52,309 nucleotides of DNA from an uncultured Caulobacterales bacterium (GTDB taxonomy: Bacteria; Pseudomonadota; Alphaproteobacteria; Caulobacterales; Caulobacteraceae). Positions 29,184 through 38,350 of the stretch are shown here, in pieces. Positions within the stretch are counted from its first letter, which is position 1. Each line of letters opens with the position of its first letter. Under the pieces are notes generated by a model. It was not told the origin of the DNA and did not search any database. It saw only the letters and a program-made list of their open reading frames with translations. The position numbers and the translations under genes were made by a program. The stretch is from the NCBI GenBank assembly GCA_903900155.1, contig CAIUMD010000073.1, positions 1-52,309 of the forward strand, given 5' to 3'.

Positions 29184-30043
29184 CCGCCGCCGTGAGCCTC
29201 TCGGATCTGCAAACCGAAGTCGAAGCCGCCTGGGAAGCCCGCGCCGAGGTCTCGGCCGCCACCACCGGCCCGCTCCGCACCGCCGTGGAAGAGTCGCTGC
29301 TGCTGCTCGACAGCGGCAAGGCCCGCGTCTCGGAGAAAATCGACGGCGAGTGGGTGACGCACCAGTGGCTGAAGAAGGCCGTGCTGCTGTCGTTCCGCCT
29401 GAACCCCAACACCGTCATGCGCGCCGGCCCTCTTAATGGTTTGGTGGGGGGCGGCGGCGTCGGTCCGTGGTGGGACAAGGTGGCCAACAAGTTCGACGGC
29501 TGGGACGCCCCGCAGTTCGAGGCCGGCGGCTTCCGCGCCGTCCCGGGCGCCATCGTCCGCCGCGGCGCCCACATCGGCAAGAACGTCATCCTGATGCCGT
29601 CGTTCGTGAACATCGGCGGCTATGTCGACGACGGCGCCATGGTCGACACCTGGGTCACGGTCGGCTCATGCGCCCAGATCGGCAAGAACGTCCACCTGTC
29701 GGGCGGCGTCGGCATCGGCGGCGTGCTGGAGCCCTTGCAGGCCAATCCGACCATCATCGAAGACAACTGCTTCATCGGCGCCCGCTCGGAAGTCGTCGAG
29801 GGCGTGGTCGTCGGCGAAGGCTCGGTCCTGTCGATGGGCGTGTTCATCAGCGCCTCGACCCAGATCATCGACCGCGCGACCGGCCAGGTTCACATCGGCA
29901 AGGTCCCGCCCTACAGCGTCGTGGTTCCGGGCACGCGCCCCGACGCCAAGAGCGGCCTGGGCCTCGCCTGCGCCGTGATCGTCAAGACGGTCGACGCCCA
30001 GACGCGGTCTAAGACCTCGATCAACGACCTGCTGCGGGACTAA
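29180..30043 (+). CDS. dapD: Tetrahydrodipicolinate N-succinyltransferase
   Basis: A 287-residue left-handed beta-helix acyltransferase that uses succinyl-CoA in the lysine/diaminopimelate pathway. Hexapeptide repeats run from about residue 110 to 240 ([21 protein letters not shown], then [20 protein letters not shown]). [16 protein letters not shown] is the substrate-binding signature. Its partner enzyme DapE is encoded at 34198. The stop codon interlocks tail to tail with that of the toxin gene on the other strand, leaving no room for a dedicated terminator. Confidence 0.96.
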   Translation: MTAAVSLSDLQTEVEAAWEARAEVSAATTGPLRTAVEESLLLLDSGKARVSEKIDGEWVTHQWLKKAVLLSFRLNPNTVMRAGPLNGLVGGGGVGPWWDKVANKFDGWDAPQFEAGGFRAVPGAIVRRGAHIGKNVILMPSFVNIGGYVDDGAMVDTWVTVGSCAQIGKNVHLSGGVGIGGVLEPLQANPTIIEDNCFIGARSEVVEGVVVGEGSVLSMGVFISASTQIIDRATGQVHIGKVPPYSVVVPGTRPDAKSGLGLACAVIVKTVDAQTRSKTSINDLLRD

Positions 30044-30336
30044 GGCTCACGTACCGACAGGCTCCAGAGATGGACGCGGCGCCCAGCAACCTCATAGAGG
30101 ACACGAAAGCTGGGCGCTCGCGGCGTTCGGGGTGATACTGCAATGAAGAAGTCCCGCCCCTCGAAGACAGCGCATCTTTCATTGGCGTAGGGCATGCGGC
30201 TCAGCATCCACTCCAAATTCTGAACACCCTCGTCGATAAGCGGGAATTGGCGCTGCAGCGCAAATACCGCTTCTTCGAACAGCTCCGAATGGCTGATCGA
30301 GAAGGGAGGTTGATCAGAAGGGTCGCGTACCCGCAT
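30040..30336 (-). CDS. RelE/ParE-like toxin
   Basis: A 98-residue basic protein. The C-terminal half [22 protein letters not shown] has the beta-strand pattern of the RelE/ParE fold, and the N-terminal half is helical. It starts inside the last 23 bases of the Panacea-domain gene and so is translated with it. By position it is the toxin of the pair. Whether it cleaves mRNA on the ribosome or poisons gyrase is not visible. Base composition is lower in GC than in the flanking core genes, consistent with horizontal gain. Confidence 0.7.
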   Translation of the reverse strand: MRVRDPSDQPPFSISHSELFEEAVFALQRQFPLIDEGVQNLEWMLSRMPYANERCAVFEGRDFFIAVSPRTPRAPSFRVLYEVAGRRVHLWSLSVREP

Positions 30337-30868
30337 GGGCCCTTGCCGCCTCCAAGGCCCAGGCTCTGTCAGTATCCGTCACCTCTACCGGCACCAGTTG
30401 CAGCGCCGTGAAATAGGGGATGACCTCGCCCAGTTCCGCCGCTTCCCAAGCGGCGTTGTGGCTAATCTCGCTGATCTGCTTGGCCGTCTTGCCCCGCACG
30501 AAATCAGCGACTTCCTGCAGAAGCTGCTGTTCGCGTTCGGCGAGGCGCTTGGCCACGAATGGTGTGGTGGGCGCATAGTCCTTTTTGTAGAAACCATGAT
30601 ACTCGGCTTCGCGGACGGCCAACCGCCCCTCCCGCACCAGCTCTTCAACCGCGGATGTAAGATGTCGCGCGGTCGGGCCGAATTTCTGTTTCAGATAGTC
30701 GACGCCGGTCAGAGGCCTTCCTTCATCGAGGAAGGTCATCATGTCGGCGAAATACAAAATCTTGTGGAGCTTCACATTGCCCAGCTCCTCGGGGGGGCAA
30801 TAGGAAGCAAGAAGGAGGATTGCCTCCTTAAATTTCTCTCGGTCAAACTGAACTGGGATGGCAGACAA
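30314..30868 (-). CDS. Panacea-domain (DUF4065, SocA-like) antitoxin
   Basis: A 184-residue protein with a Panacea/DUF4065 domain: KLHKILYFADMMTFLDEGRP, then GVDYLKQKFGPTARHL and the helical remainder. Proteins with this domain, including Caulobacter SocA, act as antitoxins or adaptor-like neutralisers of many different toxins. The TTG at 30866-30868 has GGAG 8 bases upstream and gives the domain at the N-terminus. An ATG at 30943 would add 25 residues of unlikely sequence and would cross the operator candidates. The gene precedes and overlaps the toxin gene, the usual type II order. Confidence 0.8.
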   Translation of the reverse strand: MSAIPVQFDREKFKEAILLLASYCPPEELGNVKLHKILYFADMMTFLDEGRPLTGVDYLKQKFGPTARHLTSAVEELVREGRLAVREAEYHGFYKKDYAPTTPFVAKRLAEREQQLLQEVADFVRGKTAKQISEISHNAAWEAAELGEVIPYFTALQLVPVEVTDTDRAWALEAARAHAGTRPF

Positions 30869-30875
30869 GGTTGAT

Positions 30876-30888
30876 CTCCGAATCGGAG
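30876..30888. promoter_or_regulatory. Palindrome over the antitoxin ribosome-binding site
   Basis: CTCCGA-A-TCGGAG is a perfect 13-base inverted repeat. On the minus strand its right arm supplies the GGAG of the antitoxin's ribosome-binding site. It could be an operator or an RNA hairpin that limits translation. Confidence 0.5.
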
Positions 30889-30933
30889 TTGAACCCTCTC
30901 GATTCGCCACGTCAATAGAACAAAAAGGGAACA

Positions 30934-30949
30934 ATATGGACATCCATAT
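30934..30949. promoter_or_regulatory. 16-base palindrome upstream of the toxin-antitoxin pair
   Basis: ATATGGA-CA-TCCATAT has 7-base arms in an AT-rich patch, 66 bases before the antitoxin start. This is the size and place of an autoregulatory operator. The promoter itself probably lies in 30885-30930, where TTGACG is present on the minus strand, but no good -10 is evident. Confidence 0.5.
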
Positions 30950-30994
30950 CGCCCATTTCTGCTATAGAGTCAACCCCAGCGCTAGTAGACAGCC

Positions 30995-31354
30995 CTAGTT
31001 CGTCGCCTCGTTCAGCTGCTTCTTGCTCTCCGCCGCGCCCTTCTTGACGTCGCGCTTGAGCTCCGAGCCGGCTTCCTTGGCTTCCTGACCGGCCTTGGCC
31101 CCCAGTTCGCCGGCCTTGTCGGCGGCCTCGCCGGCGGCTTCCTTCAGCTCGCCGGCCGTCTCCTTGGTGCTTTCCTTGATCGCCGTGCCGGCTTCCTTGA
31201 CATCCGGGTCGTTGGCGATGTTGCGGGCGGCGTCCTTGATGTCGGCGGCGGCGGCCTGCGCGCCTTCCTTCACTTCGGTGGCGCGCTCCTGCGAGCAGGC
31301 GCCCAGGGTCAGGGCCGCGCCGGCGGCCGCGATCAGCATCAGTTTCGAACGCAT
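30995..31354 (-). CDS. Small alanine/lysine/glutamate-rich lipoprotein
   Basis: A 119-residue protein with a lipoprotein signal (MRSKLMLIAAAGAALTLGAC, lipobox LGAC, lipidated cysteine at about residue 20). The mature part is a continuous amphipathic helix of 11-residue-like repeats, such as AGTAIKESTKETAGELKEAAG, resembling LEA/apolipoprotein-type stress proteins. ATG 31354 has GGGAG at 8 bases. It is probably anchored in the inner or outer membrane with a helical, membrane- or protein-protective domain. No enzyme motif is present and the role is unknown. Confidence 0.75.
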   Translation of the reverse strand: MRSKLMLIAAAGAALTLGACSQERATEVKEGAQAAAADIKDAARNIANDPDVKEAGTAIKESTKETAGELKEAAGEAADKAGELGAKAGQEAKEAGSELKRDVKKGAAESKKQLNEATN

Positions 31355-31461
31355 GGTCGTGCTCCCTAATCGGCTCATGTGAGTCGGCTGGATAACGGAG
31401 GTCCACGGCGCCGGTTCCGAGTCACTTTGCGCAAAGCCGCCCAGGCGTCTAAACCCCCGCC

Positions 31462-32388
31462 ATGCGCATCGCCTTCCTCGGCACCCCCGACTTCGCCGTC
31501 ACCTGCCTCGCCGAACTCGTCGCCTCGGGCCACGAGATCGCCTGTGTCTATTCCCAGCCGCCGGCTCCGCGCGGGCGCGGCCAGGAGCTGAAGCCCTCGC
31601 CGGTCCACGCCTTCGCGGAAGGGCTGGGCCTGCCCGTCCGCACGCCGGTCTCGATGAAGACGCCGGAAGAGATCGAGGCCTTCCAGGCGCTGGAGCTGGA
31701 CGCCGCCGTCGTGGTCGCCTTCGGCCAGATCCTGGTCAAGGCGGTGCTCGACGCTCCCGTCCACGGCTGCTTCAACCTGCACGCCAGCCTGCTGCCCCGC
31801 TGGCGCGGCGCGGCCCCGATCCAGCGGGCGATCATGGCCGGCGATCCGGTCACCGGCGTCCAGGTCATGCGGATGAGCGAGGGGCTCGACGAGGGCCCGA
31901 TCATCATGTCCCAGCAGGTCGTCATCGCCGACGACGACACCGTCGCCACCCTGCACGACAAGCTGGCCGCCACCGGCGCGCAGCTGCTGCCCGTCGCCCT
32001 GGCCGCCATCGAGCGCGGCGGGGCCCGCGAGACGCCGCAAAGCGAGGAGGGCGTCACCTACGCCAAGAAGATCAAGTCGGCCGAGGCCCGCATCGACTGG
32101 ACCCGCCCGGCCGCCGAGATCGATCGCCACATCCGCGGCCTGTCGCCCTTCCCCGGCGCCTGGTTCGAAGCCCCCTCGGAGAAGGGTCCGGTCCGCGTGA
32201 AGGCCCTGCTGTCGCGCGTCGAGACCGCCTCGGGCGCGCCGGGCGCGGCGCTGGACGACAGCCTGCTGATCGCCTGCGGGGAAGGTTCCGTGCGCCTCCT
32301 GAAGGCCCAGCGCGAGGGCAAGGGCGTCCAGGACGCCGAGACCTTCACGCGCGGTTTCCCCGTCGCGGCCGGAACCGTGCTGGCCTGA
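31462..32388 (+). CDS. fmt: Methionyl-tRNA formyltransferase
   Basis: A 308-residue enzyme that formylates initiator Met-tRNA using 10-formyltetrahydrofolate. [13 protein letters not shown] opens the Rossmann-like domain. [18 protein letters not shown] holds the catalytic Asn-His-Asp region, and [16 protein letters not shown] follows. The C-terminal OB-like tRNA-binding domain starts near residue 210. Its stop overlaps the truA start (TGATG). The deformylase gene def is not adjacent here but lies at 37821 on the other strand. Confidence 0.96.
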   Translation: MRIAFLGTPDFAVTCLAELVASGHEIACVYSQPPAPRGRGQELKPSPVHAFAEGLGLPVRTPVSMKTPEEIEAFQALELDAAVVVAFGQILVKAVLDAPVHGCFNLHASLLPRWRGAAPIQRAIMAGDPVTGVQVMRMSEGLDEGPIIMSQQVVIADDDTVATLHDKLAATGAQLLPVALAAIERGGARETPQSEEGVTYAKKIKSAEARIDWTRPAAEIDRHIRGLSPFPGAWFEAPSEKGPVRVKALLSRVETASGAPGAALDDSLLIACGEGSVRLLKAQREGKGVQDAETFTRGFPVAAGTVLA

Positions 32389-33131
32389 TGCCCCGCTACC
32401 GCCTCCTCGTCGAGTATGACGGCCGCCCCTATGCCGGCTTCCAGGCCCAGGCCGTGCTGCCTAGCGTGCAAAGCGCCATCGAGGCGGCGGTGACGGCGTT
32501 CAGCGGCGAGAGCGTGCGCATCGCCGCCGCCGGGCGCACCGACACCGGCGTCCACGCCACCGGCCAGGTGGTGCATGTGGATCTCGAGAAGGCCTGGCCC
32601 GCCCAGACCGTCTTCAACGCCCTCAACGCCCACCTGACCCGCGAGGCGGTGTCGATCCTGTCGGCGGAGGTGGCCGAGGGCGACTGGCACGCCCGCTTCT
32701 CGGCCAATGAGCGCCGCTACCTCTACAGGATCCTCAACCGCCGCGCCCCGCCGGCGCTGGACAAGGGCCGGGTCTGGCACATGAAGAAGGACCTGGATGC
32801 GGAGGCCATGCATGCGGCCGCGCAAGCTCTGATCGGCCTGCACGACTTCACGACCTTCCGCGACATGCACTGCCAGGCCAAGAGCCCGGTGAAGACCCTG
32901 GACGTCGCCCGCGTGCGGCGGGTGGGCGAGGAAATCCACCTGGATTTCGAAGCCCGCAGCTTCCTGCATCGCCAGGTGCGGTCGATGACCGGCACCCTGG
33001 TCGAGGTCGGCGCGGGGCGCTGGACGCCCGACGACGTCAAGGCGGCGCTGGAGGCCAAGGACCGCCGCGAATGCGGACCGGTGGCCCCGGCCGATGGGCT
33101 CTACCTGGTGGGTGTCGGCTACGGCGACTGA
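32388..33131 (+). CDS. truA: tRNA pseudouridine(38-40) synthase
   Basis: A 247-residue pseudouridine synthase. The opening [17 protein letters not shown] and the catalytic [17 protein letters not shown], with the nucleophilic aspartate, are diagnostic of Tru[18 protein letters not shown] is the C-terminal motif. It modifies uridines 38-40 in the anticodon arm. It is translationally coupled to fmt. Confidence 0.96.
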   Translation: MPRYRLLVEYDGRPYAGFQAQAVLPSVQSAIEAAVTAFSGESVRIAAAGRTDTGVHATGQVVHVDLEKAWPAQTVFNALNAHLTREAVSILSAEVAEGDWHARFSANERRYLYRILNRRAPPALDKGRVWHMKKDLDAEAMHAAAQALIGLHDFTTFRDMHCQAKSPVKTLDVARVRRVGEEIHLDFEARSFLHRQVRSMTGTLVEVGAGRWTPDDVKAALEAKDRRECGPVAPADGLYLVGVGYGD

Positions 33132-33135
33132 CCCA

Positions 33136-33250
33136 GATCCTCCCCCTAACGGGGGAGGTGTCGGCGCAGCCGACGGAGGGGGAAGAAGCCGGGCCAGGAC
33201 AAGTTCCCCCACCGGCGCTTCGCGCCACCTCCCCCGCTAGGGGGAGGATC
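33136..33250. repeat. Multi-stem palindromic intergenic repeat (family 2)
   Basis: A near-symmetric element bounded by GATCCTCCCCC and GGGGGAGGATC. Inside are a GTCGGC/GCCGAC hairpin, a GAGGGGG/CCCCC pair and a GGCGC-TTC-GCGCC hairpin. It lies between the convergent truA and glsA genes, where it may end transcription from both sides. Related copies are at 45060-45177 and, truncated, at 1-42. Confidence 0.8.
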
Positions 33251-33259
33251 TTGCCGGCC

Positions 33260-34180
33260 CTAGAGCACCGAGCAATTGGTGATCTGGCTGAACGCCTCCA
33301 GCGCCGCCGTGCCGACCACGCTGGTCCCGAACCGATCCAGCTCCGGCGACCACACCGCCACGACCGCCTTGCCGGGGATCACCGACACCACGCCCCCGCC
33401 GACGCCGCTCTTGCTCGGCAAGCCCACCCGGTAGGCGAAGTTCCCGACGCTGTCATAGATCCCGCAGGTCAGCAGCAGCGCGTTCAGCCGCCGCGTCAGG
33501 CGCTCGGGAAACACCGTCTCCTGCGCGATCGGCGAGAAGCCGCCGGCCGCCAGGGGCAGGAAGGCCCGGGCCAGCTGGCGGCAGCTCATGGTCAGGGCGC
33601 ACTGGCGGCAATAGGCGGCCACGACGCTCTCGGGATCGTGGGTCAGGGTGCCCTTGCCGCGCATCAGGCTGGCGATGGCGCGGTTCTGCCAGGCGTTGGC
33701 CAGCTCGGACGCCGCCACGGTCGGATCGATCTCCAGCCGCTCGTCACACAGGAAGCCGGCGAAGTCGCGGATCAGGGCGGCCGGGTCCTTGGTGACGTCC
33801 ATCAGGATGTCGGTGACCGCCAGGGCCCCGGCGTTGATGAACGGATTGCGCGGCACGCCCTGCTCGGCCTCCAGCAGCGACAGGTGATTGAACGGCGTGC
33901 CCGAGGGCTCCTTGCCCACCCGCGTCCAGGTCTCGTCGCCCAGACGGTTCAGCGCGAGCCCGAGGGCGAAGACCTTGGTGATGCTCTGGACCGAGAAGCC
34001 CTCGTCGGCGTCGCCGATCACGTGCTCGCCGCCGTCGACCGTGCGCACGGCCATGCCGAACTTGCTGCCCGGCACGGTGGCCAGCTGCGGGATGTAGTCG
34101 GCCGTTCGCCCCTTGCCGAAGTGCGGCTTGACCAGCACCGCCACCTCGGCCAGCACGTCGGGGATCGAGAGCGCCTTCAT
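33260..34180 (-). CDS. glsA: Glutaminase
   Basis: A 306-residue serine-dependent glutaminase (beta-lactamase-like fold) that turns glutamine into glutamate and ammonia. The catalytic S66-x-x-K69 sits in FSVQSITKV. NPFINAGA and the SGVGGGVVSVIPG segment are family hallmarks. ATG 34180 gives the usual length. The start lies 17 bases after the dapE stop, so the two are probably co-transcribed. Confidence 0.94.
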   Translation of the reverse strand: MKALSIPDVLAEVAVLVKPHFGKGRTADYIPQLATVPGSKFGMAVRTVDGGEHVIGDADEGFSVQSITKVFALGLALNRLGDETWTRVGKEPSGTPFNHLSLLEAEQGVPRNPFINAGALAVTDILMDVTKDPAALIRDFAGFLCDERLEIDPTVAASELANAWQNRAIASLMRGKGTLTHDPESVVAAYCRQCALTMSCRQLARAFLPLAAGGFSPIAQETVFPERLTRRLNALLLTCGIYDSVGNFAYRVGLPSKSGVGGGVVSVIPGKAVVAVWSPELDRFGTSVVGTAALEAFSQITNCSVL

Positions 34181-34197
34181 GCCCGACGCGCCCTCTC

Positions 34198-35346
34198 TTA
34201 GGCGAAGGCCGCGAAGTAGCGGTTGATCAGCGCCTCGTAGGCGTCGGCCAGGTGGCGCACCTCCTCGACCGGCACGCGCTCGTCGACCTGGTGCATGGTC
34301 GAGCCGACCAGGCCGAACTCGACGACGGGGCAAAGGCTGCGGATGAACCGCGCGTCGCTGGTGCCGCCGGTGGTCGACAGCTCCGGCACGCGGCCCGTGG
34401 CGTCGCCGACCGCGGCCACGATCACGTCGGTGAAGGCGCCCGGCTCGGTCAGGAAGGCCTCGCCGCTGATCTTGCACAGGACTTCGACGCGACCGGAGAA
34501 CCCCTCGGCGGCGTCACGGCACTCGGCCTCGATCCAGCTCGCCAGCTCATGGCCCTTGTGGGCCGGGTTGAAGCGGATGTTCACCCGCGCCTTGGCCGAA
34601 GCCGGAATGACGTTGGTGGCGGTGTTGCCGACATCGACCGTGGTCACCTCCAGGTTCGACGGCTGGAAGCCGGTATAGCCCTCGTCCAGCACCCGGCTCT
34701 GCAGGCGCGACAGGATGTCGACCATCACCGGGATCGGGTTGGCCGCCCGGTGCGGATAGGCCACGTGGCCCTGCTTTCCATCGACCGCGATCCAGGCGTT
34801 GATGCTGCCGCGCCGACCGATCTTGACCATGTCGCCCAGCAGGTTGGCCGAGGTCGGCTCGCCGACGATGCAGTGGTCGATGATCTCGCCCTCGGCGGCC
34901 AGGGCCTCGACGACCTTCACCGTGCCGTCCTCGGCCACGCCTTCCTCGTCGCCGGTGATCAGGAAGCTGATCGAGCCGGCATGCTCGGAGACCTTGGCCA
35001 CGGCGGCGACGAAGGCGGCGATGGCCGACTTCATGTCGACCGCGCCACGGCCATAGAGGACCCCGTCCTTGATCTGCGCCTCGAACGGTCCGGCGGTCCA
35101 GGCGGCGTCATCGCCCACCGGCACCACATCGGTATGGCCCGCGAAGCACAGGTTCGGCCGCGCCGTCCCGCGGCGGGCGTAGAGGTTCTCGATCTCGCCG
35201 AACTTCATGCGGCGGCAATTGAAGCCCAGGGTTTCCAGCTGGCGTTGCAGCGTGTCCATCGCCCCTTCGTCGGCCGGGGTCACAGACGGGCGGCGGATCA
35301 GGGCCTGGGCAAGCTCGACAGGATCGATGGAGACAGCTTGGGTCAT
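34198..35346 (-). CDS. dapE: Succinyl-diaminopimelate desuccinylase
   Basis: A 382-residue di-zinc M20 peptidase-family enzyme of lysine and peptidoglycan precursor synthesis. [12 protein letters not shown] carries metal ligand H71 and D73, GRGAVDMKS the bridging aspartate, and [10 protein letters not shown] the catalytic Glu pair. The lid/dimer domain spans about residues 180-290. It removes the succinyl group that DapD adds. It is transcribed away from the peroxidase-like gene. Confidence 0.95.
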   Translation of the reverse strand: MTQAVSIDPVELAQALIRRPSVTPADEGAMDTLQRQLETLGFNCRRMKFGEIENLYARRGTARPNLCFAGHTDVVPVGDDAAWTAGPFEAQIKDGVLYGRGAVDMKSAIAAFVAAVAKVSEHAGSISFLITGDEEGVAEDGTVKVVEALAAEGEIIDHCIVGEPTSANLLGDMVKIGRRGSINAWIAVDGKQGHVAYPHRAANPIPVMVDILSRLQSRVLDEGYTGFQPSNLEVTTVDVGNTATNVIPASAKARVNIRFNPAHKGHELASWIEAECRDAAEGFSGRVEVLCKISGEAFLTEPGAFTDVIVAAVGDATGRVPELSTTGGTSDARFIRSLCPVVEFGLVGSTMHQVDERVPVEEVRHLADAYEALINRYFAAFA

Positions 35347-35451
35347 GGCCCTGCCTTTAGGCCCCACGCCCGTGCGACGCAAACTTGATCCGTCGACAAT
35401 TCCCGCCAAAGCTGTACCGTAACGAAATTCAATTTTTCGAGGGAACTCGAT

Positions 35452-37017
35452 ATGCTGGCTTGGCTGATCGCGGCGCTGGAGCCGGTCATCGCATGGCTGA
35501 CCGAGCGCTGGCCCGCCTTCCATCGCTGGGTCAGCGGCCTCCTGATCAACGGCATCGTCACCGAAACCCGCCCGCGCCCGCACCCATGGAGCACCAGGAC
35601 CCCCTATATCAGCTGGGCGGGCCTGACCGACCGCACCTACAGCGCCCGACAGCTGCCGGCGGCGGACCTGAGCCCCTTCCCCAGCCAGGAGGCCACGACG
35701 GCGGTGTTCACGCGTCCGGCCGGCGCGCCGCAAGCTTCTTGCGCCAAGTCGACCATGCTGTTCCCGGCCTTCGCCCAGTACCTGACGGACGGCTTCATCC
35801 GCACCATGGTGTCCTCCACCTACGAGGATCGCCGGCGCACGACCTCGAACCACGAGATCGATCTCTGCACGCTCTACGGTCGCACCGAGGCCCAGACCAA
35901 GGCGTTGCGCTCGACCGGCGGCCGCCTGAAGTCGCAGCAGCTTCCCACCGGGGAATATCCGCCGGCGCTCTACGACGACCAGGGGCAGATCCTGGCCGAG
36001 TTCGCGGTGCTGGATCCGCCGCTGGGCGCCGACGACATGCCGATCGCGATCAAGCGCCAGCTGTTCGCCCTGGGCGGCGACCGGGCCAACGCCACGGTCG
36101 GCACGATGATGATGGGGACCCTGCTGCTGCGCGAGCACAACCGGCTGGCCGGCGTGATCGCGGCGGCCAATCCCGCCTGGGACGACGACCGATTGTTCGA
36201 GACCGCCCGCAACGTGGTGATCGTGCTCTACATCAAGCTGGTGGTCGAGGAGTACATCAACCACATCTCACCCTCGCGCATCCGCCTGCTGGCCTATCCC
36301 AACGACGGCTGGAAGCGGCCGTGGAACAAGCCCAACTGGATCACGGCCGAGTTCAGCCTGCTGTATCGCTGGCACTCGCTGGTGTCCGAAGACATCACCT
36401 GGGCGGGCCAGCCGCTGAAGACCGGCAACCTGCGCTTCGCCGGCGACCAGCTGACGAGCCACGGCCTGGCCGACGCCTTCGCCTGGATGAGCGCCCAGCC
36501 CGCGGCGCTGCTGGGCGCGCACAACACCGCCGACTACCTGCAGGATGTCGAGTGGAAGGCGATCCAGCAGGCCCGCGACAACCAGATCGGCTCCTACAAC
36601 GCCTATCGCGTGGCCAACGGCATGAAGGCCGTGACCGCGTTCGAGGAGATCAGCACCCGCCCCGGCGTCGCCGACCAGCTGCGCACGCTGTACGGCCATG
36701 TCGACAAGGTCGAGCTGTATGTCGGCCTGTTCGCCGAGGACACGGCCGCCAACTCGCCGTTGCCGCCGCTGATCCTGCGCATGGTGGCCATCGACGCCTT
36801 TTCCCAGGCCCTGACCAATCCGCTGCTGTCGCGGAACATCTGGGGCGATCCGGTCAACCAGAAGGCCGCCTTCACGGCCGAAGGCCTGGCCGCCATCACC
36901 TCGACCAACACCTTGCGCGACCTCTTGGTCCGCAACGGCGCCGATCCGGGCGTGGCGTTCATCGGCATGACTCGTCCGGCGTGGAAGCGGAACGGCAAGG
37001 TGCAGCGGGTGGGTTGA
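35452..37017 (+). CDS. Cyclooxygenase-like haem peroxidase family protein
   Basis: A 521-residue protein of the animal haem peroxidase superfamily, closest in motif to prostaglandin H synthases and bacterial fatty-acid dioxygenases. The helix with the catalytic tyrosine and proximal haem ligand is intact as [11 protein letters not shown] (Y305, H308). [11 protein letters not shown] matches the GHGVDLGHIYG segment of COX-1. At the distal site, where COX has FAQHFTHQF, this protein has FAQYLTDGF (residues 107-115), so the distal histidine is replaced by D113. An N-terminal hydrophobic or amphipathic helix (residues 1-20) may attach it to membrane. A role in fatty-acid oxygenation is plausible but unproven. 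Confidence 0.82.
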   Translation: MLAWLIAALEPVIAWLTERWPAFHRWVSGLLINGIVTETRPRPHPWSTRTPYISWAGLTDRTYSARQLPAADLSPFPSQEATTAVFTRPAGAPQASCAKSTMLFPAFAQYLTDGFIRTMVSSTYEDRRRTTSNHEIDLCTLYGRTEAQTKALRSTGGRLKSQQLPTGEYPPALYDDQGQILAEFAVLDPPLGADDMPIAIKRQLFALGGDRANATVGTMMMGTLLLREHNRLAGVIAAANPAWDDDRLFETARNVVIVLYIKLVVEEYINHISPSRIRLLAYPNDGWKRPWNKPNWITAEFSLLYRWHSLVSEDITWAGQPLKTGNLRFAGDQLTSHGLADAFAWMSAQPAALLGAHNTADYLQDVEWKAIQQARDNQIGSYNAYRVANGMKAVTAFEEISTRPGVADQLRTLYGHVDKVELYVGLFAEDTAANSPLPPLILRMVAIDAFSQALTNPLLSRNIWGDPVNQKAAFTAEGLAAITSTNTLRDLLVRNGADPGVAFIGMTRPAWKRNGKVQRVG

Positions 37018-37077
37018 GACTCTTTTCGTTGAGGCGGGCGGCGGGCGTGCTTAACTGCCCCGGCGGAGGACACGCCC

Positions 37078-37557
37078 TTGCCCAAGATCGACCTGACCAC
37101 GGCCCCGACCCGCGTCGGCACGGCCTATCCCGCGCCGTTCAACCCGCCGTGCCTGCGCCGCCATCGCACCAAGCTGGGCGACGCCGTGGGCCTGGACCAG
37201 TTCGGGATCAATCTGCTGCGCCTGGAGCCCGGCGTGTGGTCCAGCCAGCGCCACTGGCACACGGCCGAGGACGAATTCACCTGGGTGGTCCAGGGCGAGG
37301 TGGTCCTCGTCGAAAACGAGGGCGAGACGACCTTAAGGGCCGGCGACTGCGCGGGCTTCAAGGCCGGCGTCGCCAACGGCCACCACTTCCAGAACCGTTC
37401 GGACCAGGACGTGCTGCTGCTGGAGATCGGCTCGCGCCGGCCCGACGTCGACGGCTGCGACTATCCCGACATCGACCTGGTCCTGCGCGACGGCGAAGAC
37501 GTCTATCGCCACCGCGACGGGACGCCCTACGACACCGACCAGGGCCGCAAGCGCTAA
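37078..37557 (+). CDS. Cupin-domain protein
   Basis: A 159-residue single cupin. The metal motif SQRHWHTAEDEF has H59, H61 and E66, and the second motif includes GHHF. The TTG start at 37078 follows GGAGG at about 10 bases. Such proteins include isomerases, dioxygenases and simple ligand binders, so no reaction can be assigned. It follows the cyclooxygenase-like gene by 60 bases in the same direction and may be co-transcribed. Confidence 0.78.
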   Translation: MPKIDLTTAPTRVGTAYPAPFNPPCLRRHRTKLGDAVGLDQFGINLLRLEPGVWSSQRHWHTAEDEFTWVVQGEVVLVENEGETTLRAGDCAGFKAGVANGHHFQNRSDQDVLLLEIGSRRPDVDGCDYPDIDLVLRDGEDVYRHRDGTPYDTDQGRKR

Positions 37558-37680
37558 TCTCTCAAACCCGCCAGCAGCCAGTCATGCACCGCCATGACCG
37601 CGCGCGAGGCGGTCGGCAGGCGCAGCAGGTGGCGGGGTCCGCCTTCGATCACCGGCCCGAACGGTTTTCGCCAGCGCCGA
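37554..37680 (-). pseudogene. 3' relic of a LysR-type regulator gene
   Basis: The minus strand reads PFGPVIEGGPRHLLRLP, then AVMAVHDWLLAGLRD and stop, which resembles the C-terminal strand and last helix of GcvA-like LysR regulators (RPF...L...AFRDWL). Only about 35-40 codons remain and nothing upstream continues it. The rest of the gap to 37820 shows no gene; 37690-37760 includes a TTCACG-TGGGAG-CGTGAA hairpin. Confidence 0.35.
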
Positions 37681-37820
37681 AACCGCCCTCAACCGTACGC
37701 GGGGTCCAGGGTTCAGCTTTCACGTGGGAGCGTGAACCCGCACTTCACCTGTGACGGACAGATGGGTCCCGCGCATGAAGCGTGGGATGGCGGGAGTTCG
37801 GTCTCGAGACTTCGCGCGGC

Positions 37821-38342
37821 CTAGGCCGCGCGGCGGGCCTTCTTGACCTTGGTGATGGCGCGGTCGCGGCGCAGGCGCGACAGGTGGTCGATGAACAGCA
37901 CGCCTTCCAGGTGGTCCATCTCGTGCTGGATGCAGACGGCGAACAGGCCCTCGGCCTCTTCGACGACGGTCTCGCCCTGATAGTTCAGGTAGCGGATGGT
38001 GACCTTGGCCGGACGCTCGACCTCGTCGAAATATTCCGGCACCGACAGGCAGCCTTCCTCGTAGCCGAGGGTGTCTTCCGAGCTGGCCAGAATCTCGGGA
38101 TTGACGAAGTAGTGCGGGGCCGGCTCTTCGCCCTCGCGGGCCAGGTCCATGACGATCACGCGGATAGGCTCGCCGATCTGCACGGCGGCCAGGCCGATGC
38201 CGGGGGCGTCGTACATGGTCTCCAGCATGTCATCCATCAGCGTCCGCAGCGCGTCGGTGACGGCCTCCACGGGCGTGGAGATCTTCTTCAGCGTCGCCAG
38301 GTCGGCGGCGTTATCGACGGTGAGAATGCGACGTATGGCCAT
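37821..38342 (-). CDS. def: Peptide deformylase
   Basis: A 173-residue Fe(II)-dependent deformylase with all three motifs: [10 protein letters not shown] at residues 48-57, EGCLS with metal ligand C98, and QHEMDH with H140, E141 and H144. It removes the N-formyl group from nascent proteins. The start lies 8 bases after the rmuC stop, so the two are probably co-transcribed. Confidence 0.96.
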   Translation of the reverse strand: MAIRRILTVDNAADLATLKKISTPVEAVTDALRTLMDDMLETMYDAPGIGLAAVQIGEPIRVIVMDLAREGEEPAPHYFVNPEILASSEDTLGYEEGCLSVPEYFDEVERPAKVTIRYLNYQGETVVEEAEGLFAVCIQHEMDHLEGVLFIDHLSRLRRDRAITKVKKARRAA

Positions 38343-38350
38343 GACACAAT

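Noticed and set aside
30920..30946. Second sigma-T promoter (GGGAAC) near the toxin-antitoxin genes
   Set aside because: GGAAC is followed at 17 bases by CGCC rather than CGTT and points away from the toxin-antitoxin genes.
35385..37754. 789-residue plus-strand frame overlapping the cyclooxygenase-like gene
   Set aside because: Proline/arginine-rich shadow in another frame; the peroxidase frame has the motifs and correct start.
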